This document shows, piece after piece, positions 1 through 9,814 of a stretch of 64,000 nt of DNA; positions within the stretch are counted from its first letter, which is position 1; the number at the start of each line of letters is the position of its first letter. The translations under genes were made by a program, and so were the position numbers. This stretch comes from Achatina immaculata. Its lineage: Eukaryota > Mollusca > Gastropoda > Stylommatophora > Achatinidae. The notes below the pieces were generated by a model that saw only the letters and a list, made by a program, of their open reading frames with translations, was not told the origin of the DNA and ran no database searches. The stretch is from contig CM019719.1 in the NCBI GenBank assembly GCA_009760885.1, positions 29,356,584-29,420,583 on the forward strand. Reading direction: 5' to 3'.

Positions 1-817
1 TTGTGAGAGTTACTACGACATATAGCGTAATTCTTACTACTGGGGTAAGGTTGTAAGAGTTACTACGAGATACAGTGTAAGTCTTATTACTTGGGTAAGG
101 TTGTGAGAGTTACTACGACATATAGCGTAAGTCTTACTACAAGGGTGATGTTGTGAGAGTTACTACGAGATATAGTGTAAGTCTTATTACTGAAGTGAGG
201 TTGTGAGAGTTACTACGAGATATAGTGTAAGTCTTATTACTGGGATAAGATTGTGAGAGTTACTACGAGATATAGTGTAAGTCTTATTACTGGGATAAGA
301 TTGTGAGAGTTACTACGAGATATAGTGTAAGTCTTATTACTGGGATAAGATTGTGAGAGTTACTACGAGATATAGTGTAAGTCTTATTACTGGGATAAGA
401 TTGTGAGAGTTACTACGAGATATAGTGTAAGTCTTATTACTGGGATAAGATTGTGAGAGTTACTACGAGATATAGTGTAAGTCTTATTAATGGGGTAAGG
501 TTGAGAGAGTTACTATGAAATATAATGTAAGTCTCATTTATTACTGGGGTGAAATTGTGAGATTTACTGCGAGATATAATGTAAGTCTTATTACTGGGAT
601 AAGGTTGTGAGAGTTACTACGAGATATAGTGTAAGTCTTATTAGTGGTGTACGGTTGTAAGAGTTACTATGAGATATATTGTACCTGTTACTACTGAGGT
701 GATGGTGTGAGAGTTACTACGAGATATAGTGTAAATCTTATTACTGGGGTGAGGTTGTGAGAGTTACTACGAGTTATAGTGTAAGTCTTATTACTGGGGT
801 GAGGTTGTGAGAGTTAG
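1..817. repeat. 50-bp minisatellite, about 16 copies
   Basis: Tandem 50-bp unit starting TTGTGAGAGTTACTACGAGA and containing TAGTGTAAGTCTTATTAC. Copies begin at 1, 51, 101, 151 and so on. The five copies from 201 to 450 are identical, while the outer copies are diverged and one near 535-550 carries a short insertion. This pattern fits recent expansion in the middle of an older array. The array starts at or before the window edge. No coding function is seen. Confidence 0.95.
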
Positions 818-980
818 ATAAAAAGGATGGCGAGTGCAGTAAAAATGATTTAAATAATAAAGGTAGATATAGGTGCATGGTGCAGTTTTACAAGGTGGCA
901 AAGGGAGTGAGTCAAGTGAGAAAAACAAATAGAACGTATGAGAGTGAGATGAGAATGTATAAATGAAAAACATACAGCAC

Positions 981-1010
981 CTGATATTTCGGCCTGAGCC
1001 TTTTTCGAGG
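981..1010 (-). ncRNA. Hammerhead-ribozyme-like remnant in the Penelope 3' region
   Basis: On the minus strand this segment reads CCTCGAAAA, then a small GGC/GCC hairpin, then GAAA and TATCAGG. The arrangement resembles the hammerhead core known from Penelope-like elements (CUGANGA, stem II, GAAA, stem III). The first core block does not match the consensus, so it is probably an inactive relic. It rests on eye alignment only. Confidence 0.3.
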
Positions 1011-1400
1011 ATTACATGCACGAACGAGACCAAAAGAAAAAAAAAACTAAACGAAAAAACTTATCTTAATGTGACATCTTCCAAAAGTAGGGAACCACAG
1101 GAACCACAGAAATGTGAGTCCACTAGATGAGGCATAGAGACCACGCGAGGCCACGCAAAGGATAAGCCGATAGAGCCAATCGTGAAGAAGAGGCGGAGAG
1201 AGGGAGGGAAACAGGTCGGGGAAGGACAATAAACAGCCGCTAGAGGAGAAGTTGTCGGGGGGGGGGGGGAAGCGGAGAGATAATGAAGAACATAAACACC
1301 TGCAGTGAGAAAGTGTGAAACTGGTGAGCAGGACAAGACTATCACAAAACAAACAAACAAAAAGAAAAAAAAAAGGGGGGGGGGTGGAAAACTAAAGAAG

Positions 1401-1836
1401 TTAAAGGAAGCTGAAGACATTGTTAATTCCAGCTGGGTGGAGACAGCCAGCCTGGAAAATATAGCGCTGTTCTAGGACCCTCTGAGATCGTACATCAGCA
1501 GAACAAGAGCGGATCGCACTAACAGAAATGTCCAGTTTTCCCCTGTGGTTGCTAATGCAAAAATGTTTAGCCACAGGTGTCCAGAGCCTCTTAGGAATAT
1601 CGTTAAGATGTTGGCGAAAACGATATCCTAAGCGTAAACCGGTCTCACCTATATACTTCATACCACAACTTGTGCATATAATAGCATAAATAACATTGCG
1701 TGAAGTGCAGGTGAAACCCTCCTGAACTGATAACGTGGACTTAGGGAAGGAGATCTGGCTAGCCTCGACAACAAATGGGCAAGTGTTGCATCTACGACGT
1801 CCGCAACGTCTGGTACCATAAAAAGTGTCATCTGTC
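1401..1836 (-). pseudogene. Penelope-like Cys-rich linker and GIY-YIG endonuclease
   Basis: Reading on the minus strand from about 1836, an RRCGRRRCNTC cluster is followed by an open frame with IYAIIC and KYIGETGLRLGYRFRQHL. The latter is the GIY-YIG nuclease core with the conserved Tyr, Gly and Arg positions. The frame ends at a stop at 1401. In intact Penelope-like elements this domain nicks the target DNA. The RT region is offset from this frame by an apparent extra T near 1857, so no full polyprotein can be made. Confidence 0.85.
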
Positions 1837-2389
1837 TTAAGGTGACTTCGAACTAAAGGTCCCTCTGATGTTCTTGTCCCGTCTGTAGGTCACTAATGGG
1901 GGTTCCCCAAAAAGTTCACGTGTCTCAGGCTCGGTCTGGAGGAGATGGAGATGGCGAAACAGTATGTTTTTAACAGCCAAACTATGAGGGTGGTACGTGA
2001 GTACCAGTTTAACTCTATCCAAGCTACAGTGCGGTTTAGGAGTGAGGGCTTGTTGCCGCAATATAAGGCTGATGCGGTTCCAAGATGACGAGAGAACATG
2101 TTCTGGATAGCCGCGTTGACGGAAGAAATCTAGCATTATATGGCCTTGATCCTGGAAATCAACATTCTCAGTACACAAACGACGCAACCTAAGAAGCTGG
2201 GAAAAAGGAATAGAGTCCTTACACGATCTGGGATGAGAGGAAAAGTACAGGAGGTAGCTGTGAGAGTCTGTAGGTTTATAGTGGACAGAAGTGGTGAGCC
2301 CGGTAGGGCCGATAGTGATGGCAATGTCGAGAACGTTAGCAGAAGTAGCAGAGACATGGGAGGTGACAGAAATGACAGGATTGTAGTTC

Positions 2390-2880
2390 TTAATAAAAGT
2401 TGTCACGGTCTTCCTCTGGCATTGATGTGACCCCAATGTCGTCGCCTATGTAGCGTCTAAAGAAGGTTGGAAAGGGGCCTCTATAGGCTCTCAGAAGCTT
2501 GTGTTCGAAGTGGCCCATGAACAGACATGCATAGCTGGGGCCCATTTTGGTACCCATGACCACACCACTAATCTGGTCAAAGAACAGGTCATTGAATTCA
2601 AACGAATTGAGTTGGAGGACAAGTCGTGTAAGGCGCAGAATAGTAGACGTAGGAATAGAGGGATGGCGTCTTTTGTTCAGAAAGAACTTGACGGCCTGAA
2701 GTCCCTGATCATGCGGGACGGATGTGTATAAGGACACTACATCAAGGGTGAAGATACGGTACGTGTGACCAGGCAGGAGTGTACGGGTCTCAGAAGCAAT
2801 GAGAGCATGATTCGTGTCCTTAAGATAAGTGGGCAGACTAGTGATAAGAGGTTGAAAGATACTGTCAAGAAAGTTTCAGA
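2390..2880 (-). pseudogene. Penelope-like reverse transcriptase fragment
   Basis: The frame carries a DVVSLYTSVPHDQG block (RT catalytic Asp region), then GVVMGTKMGPSYACLF and RRYIGDDIG. These match the Penelope-type RT signature, whose usual catalytic box is YIDD. Here an extra Gly makes it YIGDD, a possible inactivating change. The N-terminal RT is absent because the element is truncated, and the frame stops at 2390. The expected continuation (FIKNYNPV) is found one base out of frame in the adjacent open frame 2436-1837. It is a dead copy that would once have encoded the RT for target-primed copying in the nucleus. Confidence 0.85.
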
Positions 2881-2883
2881 TTT

Positions 2884-2935
2884 TGTGAGAGTTACTACGA
2901 GATATAGTGTAAGTCTTATTACTGGGGTGTAAGAC
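2884..2935. repeat. Isolated copy of the 50-bp minisatellite
   Basis: One unit of the array at 1-817 reappears immediately beyond the truncated 5' end of the Penelope-like element (TTGTGAGAGTTACTACGAGA then GTAAGTCTTATTACTG). It marks the far side of the insertion. Confidence 0.9.
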
Positions 2936-2978
2936 TGTACTAATGGCACTCACAGGAAAAGTCTGTAAGTATGAACAT

Positions 2979-3130
2979 TATCCATCCATCCATCCATCCA
3001 TCCATCCACCCACCCATTCATCCATCCATTCGTCCGTCCGTCTGTCTGTCTCTTTGTCTGTCTGTCTTTTTTTCTTTGAGTAAACGTCTATTCTCCTGTC
3101 CATCTCTCAGTCTGTGTGTCTCTCTATAAC
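2979..3130. repeat. Simple repeats (CATC)n and (GTCT)n
   Basis: Runs of CATC followed by GTCTGTCT-type repeats, decaying downstream. From 3130 to 3540 I see only AT-rich sequence without a supportable feature. Confidence 0.8.
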
Positions 3131-3540
3131 GAATGTTCTGGCATATAAAAAAAAAAACATTGTTAAAAAATGTGACAGCGCGCACGAAAAGAATATTTCA
3201 ACATTAGCTATTGCCTCTTGTGTGCGCCAAGTTCAGTAGCACTGATAACACTAACTAAATGACAAAATGACTACACCATCAACAGATAAATATAACCTGT
3301 TATCAAATGATGACATAAGCTTGAATATACGAAGCCACGTCTGTCGCTATACATCGTAAGTTTAATTAACTAGTCACAGCATGAATTCTATAAATGATTG
3401 GTCGGTATTGTGTTATCTGCAGCAGTAAAAACTAAGAACAGAGCTCTGTGTGGGGTACAAACTCTTCTTCCTCTTCTTTTTCTTTGAGCAGCTGCTGAAT
3501 TCAGCACCTTACCGAGCCACTGAAGTTCATTGCTGCAGAC

Positions 3541-3652
3541 AAGACACAAGACACGCCTCCACTCCTTAAAGGGCAGAATGTCAGACGGGCCTGCGTGCCC
3601 AATTCTTAACCCTTTTGAAATAAAGATCAATCAATCAATCAATCAATCAATC
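3541..3652 (+). mobile_element. 3' tail of a LINE family with (AATC)n end, copy 1
   Basis: Contains GGGCCTGCGTGCC, TTCTTAACCCTTTTG, the polyadenylation-type hexamer AATAAA and a terminal (ATCA)n run. The same block recurs at 4500-4672 and, split by a MITE, at 57730-58537. There it follows a LINE C-terminal coding sequence, which identifies this as a LINE 3' end. Confidence 0.75.
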
Positions 3653-3800
3653 TGTTCTTGATCTTTTCTTGCCGATTCACGGTTCCAACAGCTAGTCTTC
3701 TAGCTTGTCTCGCCATCGCTGTCTAGGTCTGCCTCTTGGTCTATCCCCTTTTCGTGACTTCTGTACAGACCATCTTAGAGACTTTCTGTATGTTTCACAA
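3653..3800 (-). mobile_element. Degraded RTE-type LINE 3' fragment
   Basis: Reverse-strand translation gives short stretches resembling the Arg-rich C-terminal end of RTE ORFs (a KRG.DQEADLDSDGE-like piece), interrupted by stops. It is a weak match, judged by similarity to the better-preserved RTE tails in this window. Confidence 0.35.
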
Positions 3801-3802
3801 CG

Positions 3803-4016
3803 CTACTCAGTTTTACAGAGATGAGGAGGTCGTTGGCCCCCTGCTCCAACCCCCAGCCTGGAAGACCAGGGTGCTAGTCTAGCTTTACCCCTCCCCAGAG
3901 AGATACTCAGCTTGGTTGAATCTGCCAGGAGTAAAACTCCCCCTGGTATAAGTCTGGGGGTGGTCAGGGTAGCTAAGTTGCCAACCTTATTACTCGCCAA
4001 TGTTACATGAAGCACT
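3803..4016 (+). repeat. Interspersed repeat R3, copy 1
   Basis: About 210 bp shared with 37505-37720: GAGATGAGG.., GACCAGGGTGC, GCCAGGAGTA.AACTCCC and a G-rich GGGGGTGGTCAGGGTA stretch. It is a non-coding interspersed repeat of unknown class. The orientation shown is that of the sequence as given. Confidence 0.6.
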
Positions 4017-4224
4017 CCTGTATTTCATGGCTGGTATTAAGACAATATCGGTCACAAGGTTCGTAATTCAAATAACACCAGCGTTCGTCACAACCTGTGT
4101 TTATCTAACAACTGGACGTGACTGTAATTCTAATTGACACTAGAATTCTAAACAGTTTGTACTGGTCTGTAAACTGGATATCTATTATCCAGGTAACACC
4201 GGTATTTATCATACTCTATAGTGC

Positions 4225-4400
4225 TCAAGATGGACACCACAGGGGAACAGAAGTAAGGGTAGACCAAAAGAGACATGGAGAAGAACAACAGAAAGGATGT
4301 TGAGCAATAGAGGGCTCACCTGGGCAAGAGCGGAAAAAAGGAAAAGGACAGGCATTTGTGGAAAACCCTCGAGGAAGCCCCATGTGCCCTGGGCACTTAA
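4225..4400 (+). mobile_element. RTE-type LINE C-terminal remnant
   Basis: A plus-strand frame reads NRSKGRPKETWRRTTERML then GLTWARAEKRKR. This is the GRP-x-x-TWRR...LTW-x-x-AE pattern of RTE ORF C-termini. Related minus-strand copies are at 24.8 and 50.0 kb. Frame breaks follow, then a GA/CT-rich stretch at about 4407-4485. Confidence 0.65.
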
Positions 4401-4499
4401 GGTTCAGAGAGAGAGAGAGAGATAGTGCTCAAGAAACTGGATTCTCTCTTTCTCTCTCCCTCTCTTTCTCTCTCCTTCTCTCCTTTGTTATATTTTATT

Positions 4500-4672
4500 T
4501 GATGTCTCTCAGCTTCAATGTTAGTTATGTTTGTTATATGAGCAGCATATTTGTAGAATGTCTGGAATAGAGTGAAAGATGTATGATAAAGGGGAGAATG
4601 TCAGATGGGCCTGCGTGCCTAATTCTTAACCCTTTTGAAATAAAGATCAATCAATCAATTAATCAATCTCTT
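4500..4672 (+). mobile_element. 3' tail of the (AATC)n LINE family, copy 2
   Basis: Shares GTTATATGAGCAGCATATTTG, TAGAATGTCTGGAA, the CCTGCGTGCCTAATTCTTAA block and AATAAAGATCAATCAATC with 57.7-58.5 kb. It is longer than copy 1. From 4673 to 5300 I see no supportable gene. Confidence 0.75.
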
Positions 4673-5311
4673 CCTTTCAGTGTACAAGACACATGGGGCT
4701 GCTGGTTGTCAGTCCTTTGTTTATCATAATTATCTCTGCTATGCCTTCCCATGTCTCTTAGAGTCGTCTCGTCCTTCTTTTACAATGCGAAGTTCACTTC
4801 AAAGCTGTTCGAGGTAAGGATTCGCTTGCCATTCTCAGCTCATCGCCACTTCCTCCTTTCGGTCACCACTGATAACAGCTTCATGTGTGTCTGTCTTAAC
4901 ACGATATCATTTCTTAGATATTCTGGACCACAACACTCGGCCGATCTTACCGTCAAACCTGGAATCTTAATACTCAAGCAATGTCACTATCTGTATGAGT
5001 CAACCATCTAGATGGGGGTTTCATTATCATATGATAATGTCAGTGTATTCCCCGGCTGGGGTGACAACTCTTACCTGTCACAGCTTGAGTTGTCTGCCTG
5101 CAATGAAAGAAGAAGAGAACTGTCATTTAGTTTCTGTACGAAGGGAGTATAAGTTTTCAGTAAACAAGGAGAAAGAAATGTTCAACGAAAATGTCATCAG
5201 TTTAATGAACTTGTGACAACACCACAGACTGACGGCTGAATGTCTAAGAAAATGAACAATCAGACGACTTTGTACATGTACTAGCCACATGTCACAGCAC
5301 ACTATGATGTT

Positions 5312-5356
5312 GTTGTTGTTGATGATGATGATGATGATGATGATGACGATGGTGAT
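5312..5356. repeat. (GAT)n trinucleotide repeat
   Basis: A GTT run followed by GATGATGATGATGATGATGATGAC. It resembles the trinucleotide tails of RTE elements, but no coding element adjoins it directly. Confidence 0.8.
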
Positions 5357-5409
5357 GATCTGAAAAAATACATAGGAATTACAGGATTTTATTCATAATG
5401 CTAAATATA

Positions 5410-5905
5410 TAATCTCATCCTTATTCGAATGGTCCATTGGCGTATTCTTCAGCTTTCCGAGTCATCAAGGCTCACTGCTGCAGATAAAGTTCGCATCCAT
5501 TCCTCTCTATTCCTAATCTTTTCTCTCCAGTTAGTGACATCAAATTCCTTTACATCCTCTTCTATGTTGTCTTTCCATCTCTGTCTTGGTCTTGTTTCCT
5601 TAATCTCTTATGCACACATAATTTTCGTTTGTCTGTTCCCTTCCATTCTTTCTACATGCCCCAGCCAGCGTAATCTGTTCAATTTCAAGACATATATAAT
5701 TCTTTAGGATTTAAATAAGCTGTTAAGATCAGTGTTCTTTCTAGCTCTCCGTTCTCCACTGTTGGTATCCTTTATGGGCCCAAAGATTCGTATTAGTATC
5801 TTGTTATTAAAGACCTGCAGTTGTTGTCCATCTGCCTTTCTTGTGCTCTACGTTTCTGGTCCATACATGACGGCTGGTCTTGTTATTGGCATATTAGGAA
5901 AAGAC
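5410..5905 (-). mobile_element. RTE-type LINE remnant, family 2
   Basis: Minus-strand pieces match the C-terminal segment seen best at 32.7-33.8 kb: a conserved LNRLRWLGHVER-like block, ETRPRQRWKDNIEED and VTNWREKIRNRE. It is 5'-truncated and broken by stops and small deletions, so no protein is possible. Its 3' end lies toward 5410. Confidence 0.75.
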
Positions 5906-5976
5906 AAAAACTTCTGTACCTGAACTAGTTTTCTGTCATGTCTTTTTTTACTATTTCTTTGTTGTATCCCATGTAG

Positions 5977-6053
5977 AAATGTAGTCTTGCCAACACTGCT
6001 CGAGGCTGACGAGGCTGACAAGGCTGACAAGGCCTACGTGGTGTACGAAGTAG
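5977..6053 (+). other. Possible 77-bp coding exon
   Basis: A pyrimidine-rich stretch ending ATGTAG precedes 25 open codons (NVVLPTLLEADEADKADKAY, then VVYEV) and a consensus donor GTAAGT. Both ends are phase 1. The acidic, codon-like composition differs from the surrounding repeats. No neighbouring exon was found on this strand, and the ADEADKADK part comes from a short direct repeat. It could be chance. Confidence 0.25.
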
Positions 6054-6055
6054 GT

Positions 6056-7250
6056 AAGTGGCGTTTACTTTTTTCTTCCTGGACCATAGCCTAGACCCCC
6101 GACAACACAAGGCGTCAATGCAAAATCTACAGTTAGTTACTTGTGGGGGGGGGGAGTGTCCACGTGCTGATTGTTGCCAACAGCGGTTCAGTTCTTTTCA
6201 TGTTTGCCTTTTTTTTAAAATCTCATTTCTCATCTGTACTTTTTACCTCTGCGTGGAGTTCTGACCCCTTCGATTCTGACCTTTAACCTCTTCTGAATAC
6301 CTCGTATTTTATGATATTTAAATAATTCTGAGTTTCATTACTGTTATTTAAACTTCCTCTTTAATTTAAAACATATCTCCATTTGCCTTTCTCTCACTTG
6401 ATTCAGAAAGCACGTTCTTTTTTCTATGGTATGAACTCTTTGCCCGTAAGTGGCTATCATAAACAACTTACAGAACTTGAGACTGTATTTATCAAACGGC
6501 AGTCTCAAAAAGAAATCCGCTCAACTGACTGACAGTCTAGGTTACAATCTAGGCTGCAATCCAGGTAGGGCGAAGCTGCTATATTATCCTCATGAATTTT
6601 GCCAGTGAATAAATTTCAATCTTTACATTGCCTACTCAACACGTGGTCTTATAGAATGTGAGAGATTGTGACAAAAACATTGGTCTCCAATCTTTGGATC
6701 CGCTAAGGAATATGTGATTAAGAAGAATGCTGGAAATGCGTGAAGTTTTTTTTTGGTTTAATATCAATTAGTGGGGGGGGGGGGGGGGGGTGCAACAGTA
6801 TAATGGGAGAATGATCCTTGGGTCATTGTTCTGCGACCTGAAAATTATTGGGAACCACGCCTTCTGAGTAGTTACTTTTAAAAAAAAACAGTTCTGGGAG
6901 CAATATTGGCCCTGTAAGATAATCAGTATTCACAATTGGTGATCCATAGTTAAACAAAGTCACAGTCAGGTGATGCCTCCAGCTAACTGGCTTTTATGCT
7001 AATTCATCCTCTTTGTCTTTGGTAGTTACAATCTTATGTAGGTCAGTTTGGTATTCACAGATATAGTCTTGGTGTGATTTTTCCTGTTTCTCTTCTGCCT
7101 GCTTGACATGGGGTCATATCCTCAGCGCTGTACCGTGGTGATAACTTCAGACGCTAACATTACATTCATGGGCTTACCACCACCAAGCAGATAGCTTGAA
7201 ATTTCAAAAGACATTGTTTACATATATAACTATACTTACACACATACATA
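6056..7250. other. No gene seen
   Basis: AT-rich sequence with a G homopolymer at about 6772-6790. I see no coding frame, RNA gene or recognisable repeat. Confidence 0.6.
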
Positions 7251-7474
7251 CATAGAGTTGTCTTTACTCGTATCTACATTTCTCTTTATCTTTTTTTTTC
7301 AGTACGAGTGCTTACGTGTTTGTGCAAGCTACGAGGTAACTCTGTTCACAGGTTTTCTTGTCCGGGTCGAAAAACTTCCCTGTTCCGCAGTGAGCCTTGA
7401 AAGCGTCCTACAGTGCAGAATACAAAACAAAAATTCTCCAAATAACAAAGACCTGCAGTATGTACACATTAAAC

Positions 7475-7690
7475 GTCAGGAGAATTCAGAGAAAACAGTC
7501 TGGGAAGGATACATAACAGGAAGAAGAAAGAGAGGAAGACATAAGCAAAGATGGCCGCAAGACATCGTTGATAATCTGCAAATGGATGCATCAGCAGCAG
7601 GACAACTGAGATGCCTACAGGAGAATTGTTAGGGAGGCAAAGTTCCGCAAGGGACGTGCAAATGACTGACTGCAGTATTTCAAAAAGTAT
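7475..7690 (+). mobile_element. RTE-type LINE 3' remnant, family 4
   Basis: Plus-strand frames give GRRKRGRHKQRWPQDIVDNL and QMDASAAGQL, followed by TTCCGCAAGGGACGTGCAAATGACTGACTG at the DNA level. The last part is the family 4 3' end. Other copies are at 19.9, 30.1, 44.8, 48.9 and 55.7 kb. A frameshift splits the C-terminus. Confidence 0.8.
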
Positions 7691-7699
7691 GTAAGAAAG

Positions 7700-8340
7700 T
7701 ATGTAAGACATGGAATATCTGAGAAGATCTTACCACAACCTCAGACAATGATCAGTAAGAGGGAAAAAGCGAAAGTCAAATTCAGAACATGAAGGTCTGA
7801 TCAGGAAATGTTAAAAACTATTTAAAACTAAAGTAAGAACAGTTTTATTAGTTAACGATCTGACATTTACTGTTCAGGGCCTTCTCTTTTCTATCTGGTG
7901 CAGGAGTTTCTCTTCGCCATTACTGGCCTGATGACTACTCACTTTCACCTGTGACAACAAAACATTCGAATGCCCTTTAAAGATCTCCATTTTGTGTTCA
8001 GCTTCTTCATGTCTCGTTTCCACTCACCTTTACATCCCAGTTCACAGTCTCATAGGTGTTCTTTTGCAATATGATGTCAGACTGTTATGCGTTCGGTAGA
8101 GGGTGTCAAAACTAACAGAAAATTCGGCTTCTTGGATTGATTGTGGTTTGCTTTGTCCCCGGCTGTCACACCACTGCCTCCATTTGTCGGAGTTCTTGCA
8201 TGTGCTAAGGAGTTCGTGCACAGTGCCTTCTGAACAATGATGATAATCTTTCAACATTTAAAAGAATCCCACGCCAGTCGTAACCTGTGCTATCCGAGCA
8301 GCTTTTGTTCTTGAAGTGTTATGGAGATTTTGACATCCTA
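7700..8340. other. No gene recognised
   Basis: A 71-codon minus-strand open frame at 8257-8042 has no recognisable motif and no splice context. Nothing else is supportable. Confidence 0.5.
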
Positions 8341-8344
8341 CATC

Positions 8345-9475
8345 CTTTCTGTGTCTTTAAACGTCACATAGGGCTCGCAAGCTAGTTCGCCAAGTTTTCC
8401 TTTTTTCGGCGAGCTTTTCAACCTCATCAAGGGATTTTATGCCTACTAATTTGACCTCTCTTAATAATGTCCTCTTTAGAGTTTCATGTGGTCGACATCT
8501 TTTTCTTCCGCCTGTTGTGTTCCACTTGATAGCTTGTGTGATTCTCTGTTTCTTCTCATCACGTGATAGATATATGTCCATCGTCTTTTTCTAATCACCC
8601 ATGAGACAGGTTGTTGTTCGCTCAGCTGCCTTATATCTGCGTTGTTCTTGAATTTATTTCACTTTATACCGACTATTTTTTTTGGCATTTGCTTTCAAAA
8701 GAGTCTAATTTGTTTATTTCTTTTGTTGTTTTCCAGCTTTCGTTAGCGTAAATGAAGGGGATATTACATTTGAATTAAATAATCTTAGGTTAGTTTTTGT
8801 GCTTATAACTTTTGACTGCCATATGTTCTCAAGATTCTTAAAGGTCAGTGCTTTTGCTATTCTAATTCCAACTCCTTTCTGGTGTCACCATCCTGATCTA
8901 TGTAAGCTACCGAAGTAATCAGGTTGGTTTACTTCTTCAACAGCTGTTTTTCTAGTACATTTTTCCTTCTTGATTAATGACAAGTTTCATTATTTTTGTT
9001 TTTTCCTTGTCAATTTCAAGTCCTATTTTGCTAGCCAGCGAAGACAGGATGTCTTTTTTTCTTGCATCGAATTCACATTGTCACTGATAAGAGTTATGTC
9101 AAGATCTTCTGTTTAGGTCCCATGTACCCAATCAATGCCCATTTTACCTGTGCAACATTTTTTTCATTATGAAGTCTACGGTAATTCAAAAAGGGAAGGG
9201 AGATAGTATACATCCTTGTTTCGCGCCTATTTCAATCTGGAATCATTCGTTTATTTCTTTTTCTCTGTTGACTGCACAAACATATCCGTTGTAGATATTG
9301 TTAATGATTTTGACAATTTTAGATTGTGTTCCATACATTCTTAAAATAATTCTCCACATTGAATCTCTGAGTATTATCAAATGCCTTTTTAAAGTCTATG
9401 AAGTTCTGGATTCATATTTTTGCTTTGCAATATGTTCTTCAAGTATTGTCTTTATTACTGTTTATATACAGCGTG
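8345..9475 (-). mobile_element. RTE-type LINE remnant, family 3
   Basis: The 3' end near 8357 encodes GRKRCRPHETLKRTLLRE and DEVEKLAEKRKTWRTSLRAL, almost the same as the plus-strand copy at 30.9-31.5 kb. Farther upstream (to about 9470) degraded RT text remains, including an FKKAFD-like piece. Many stops and indels are present. This is a dead, 5'-truncated copy. Confidence 0.8.
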
Positions 9476-9491
9476 CTACAGTTACAGTGGA

Positions 9492-9722
9492 GGTCTGAAT
9501 GGCGAAGTGGTTAGTACACTGGTCTCTCATGGCGAAGGTCGGGTGTTCGAATCCGGCTGTAGGCATCCCAGTCATGTTCTTCTGGAGTTTGGAGAAGGAA
9601 AGGCAGCCAGGCATGATACTGACCATATCACCCTCTAGTGTGCTGACAGGTCAAGGAAAATATAGGTACTAACACCATATCCCTATGTGTCTCTAAGGCA
9701 TGACAGGATTGACCTTACCTAC
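9492..9722 (+). mobile_element. tRNA-derived SINE
   Basis: The head resembles a tRNA gene with an internal A box (TGGCGAAGTGG, about 9500) and a B box (GTTCGAATCC, 9545-9554). The body follows (CCAGGCATGATACTGACCAT, GTGTGCTGACAGGTCAAGGA) and ends CTAAGGCATGACAGGATTGACCTT. Body or tail segments recur at 24.37, 41.05, 42.22, 48.0 and 51.8 kb. The boxes would drive RNA polymerase III. It is a repeat, not a functional tRNA. Confidence 0.8.
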
Positions 9723-9745
9723 AGTTATAAGGACAGCCTCAGGAA

Positions 9746-9810
9746 TGGTAAATGACAAATGGCATATGGTAAATGGCAAATGGCATATGGTAAATGACAA
9801 ATGGCATCAA
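9746..9810. repeat. 22-bp tandem repeat, three copies
   Basis: Units of the type GGTAAATGACAAATGGCATAT repeated about three times between the SINE and an RTE tail. Confidence 0.85.
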
Positions 9811-9814
9811 CCTC

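Larger units (their letters stand above)
818..2883 (-). mobile_element. Penelope-like retroelement, 5'-truncated and frameshifted
   Basis: Minus-strand element with, in order, reverse transcriptase (2880 to about 2395), the linker and C-terminal RT region (2436 to 1857), a Cys-rich segment (about 1800) and a GIY-YIG endonuclease (1661 to 1401). That order is diagnostic of endonuclease-bearing Penelope-like elements. It starts abruptly in the RT at about 2880, so the 5' part is missing. Two apparent 1-nt insertions in T runs (near 2395 and 1857) break the reading frame. Its non-coding 3' part reaches back to about 818. The same 50-bp minisatellite lies on both sides, so the element sits inside that array. 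Confidence 0.88.

Noticed and set aside
1047..1420. Overlapping minus-strand open frames of 101 and 119 codons
   Set aside because: They lie in the non-coding 3' part of the Penelope-like element and include homopolymer-encoded runs; no motif.
7301..7333. A 33-bp exon-like segment after TTTTTTTTCAG and before GTAACT
   Set aside because: Very short, weak donor, no partner exon and no recognisable peptide.
9492..9560. Possible functional tRNA gene
   Set aside because: A and B boxes are present, but no clean cloverleaf acceptor pairing was seen and the segment continues into a repeated SINE body.
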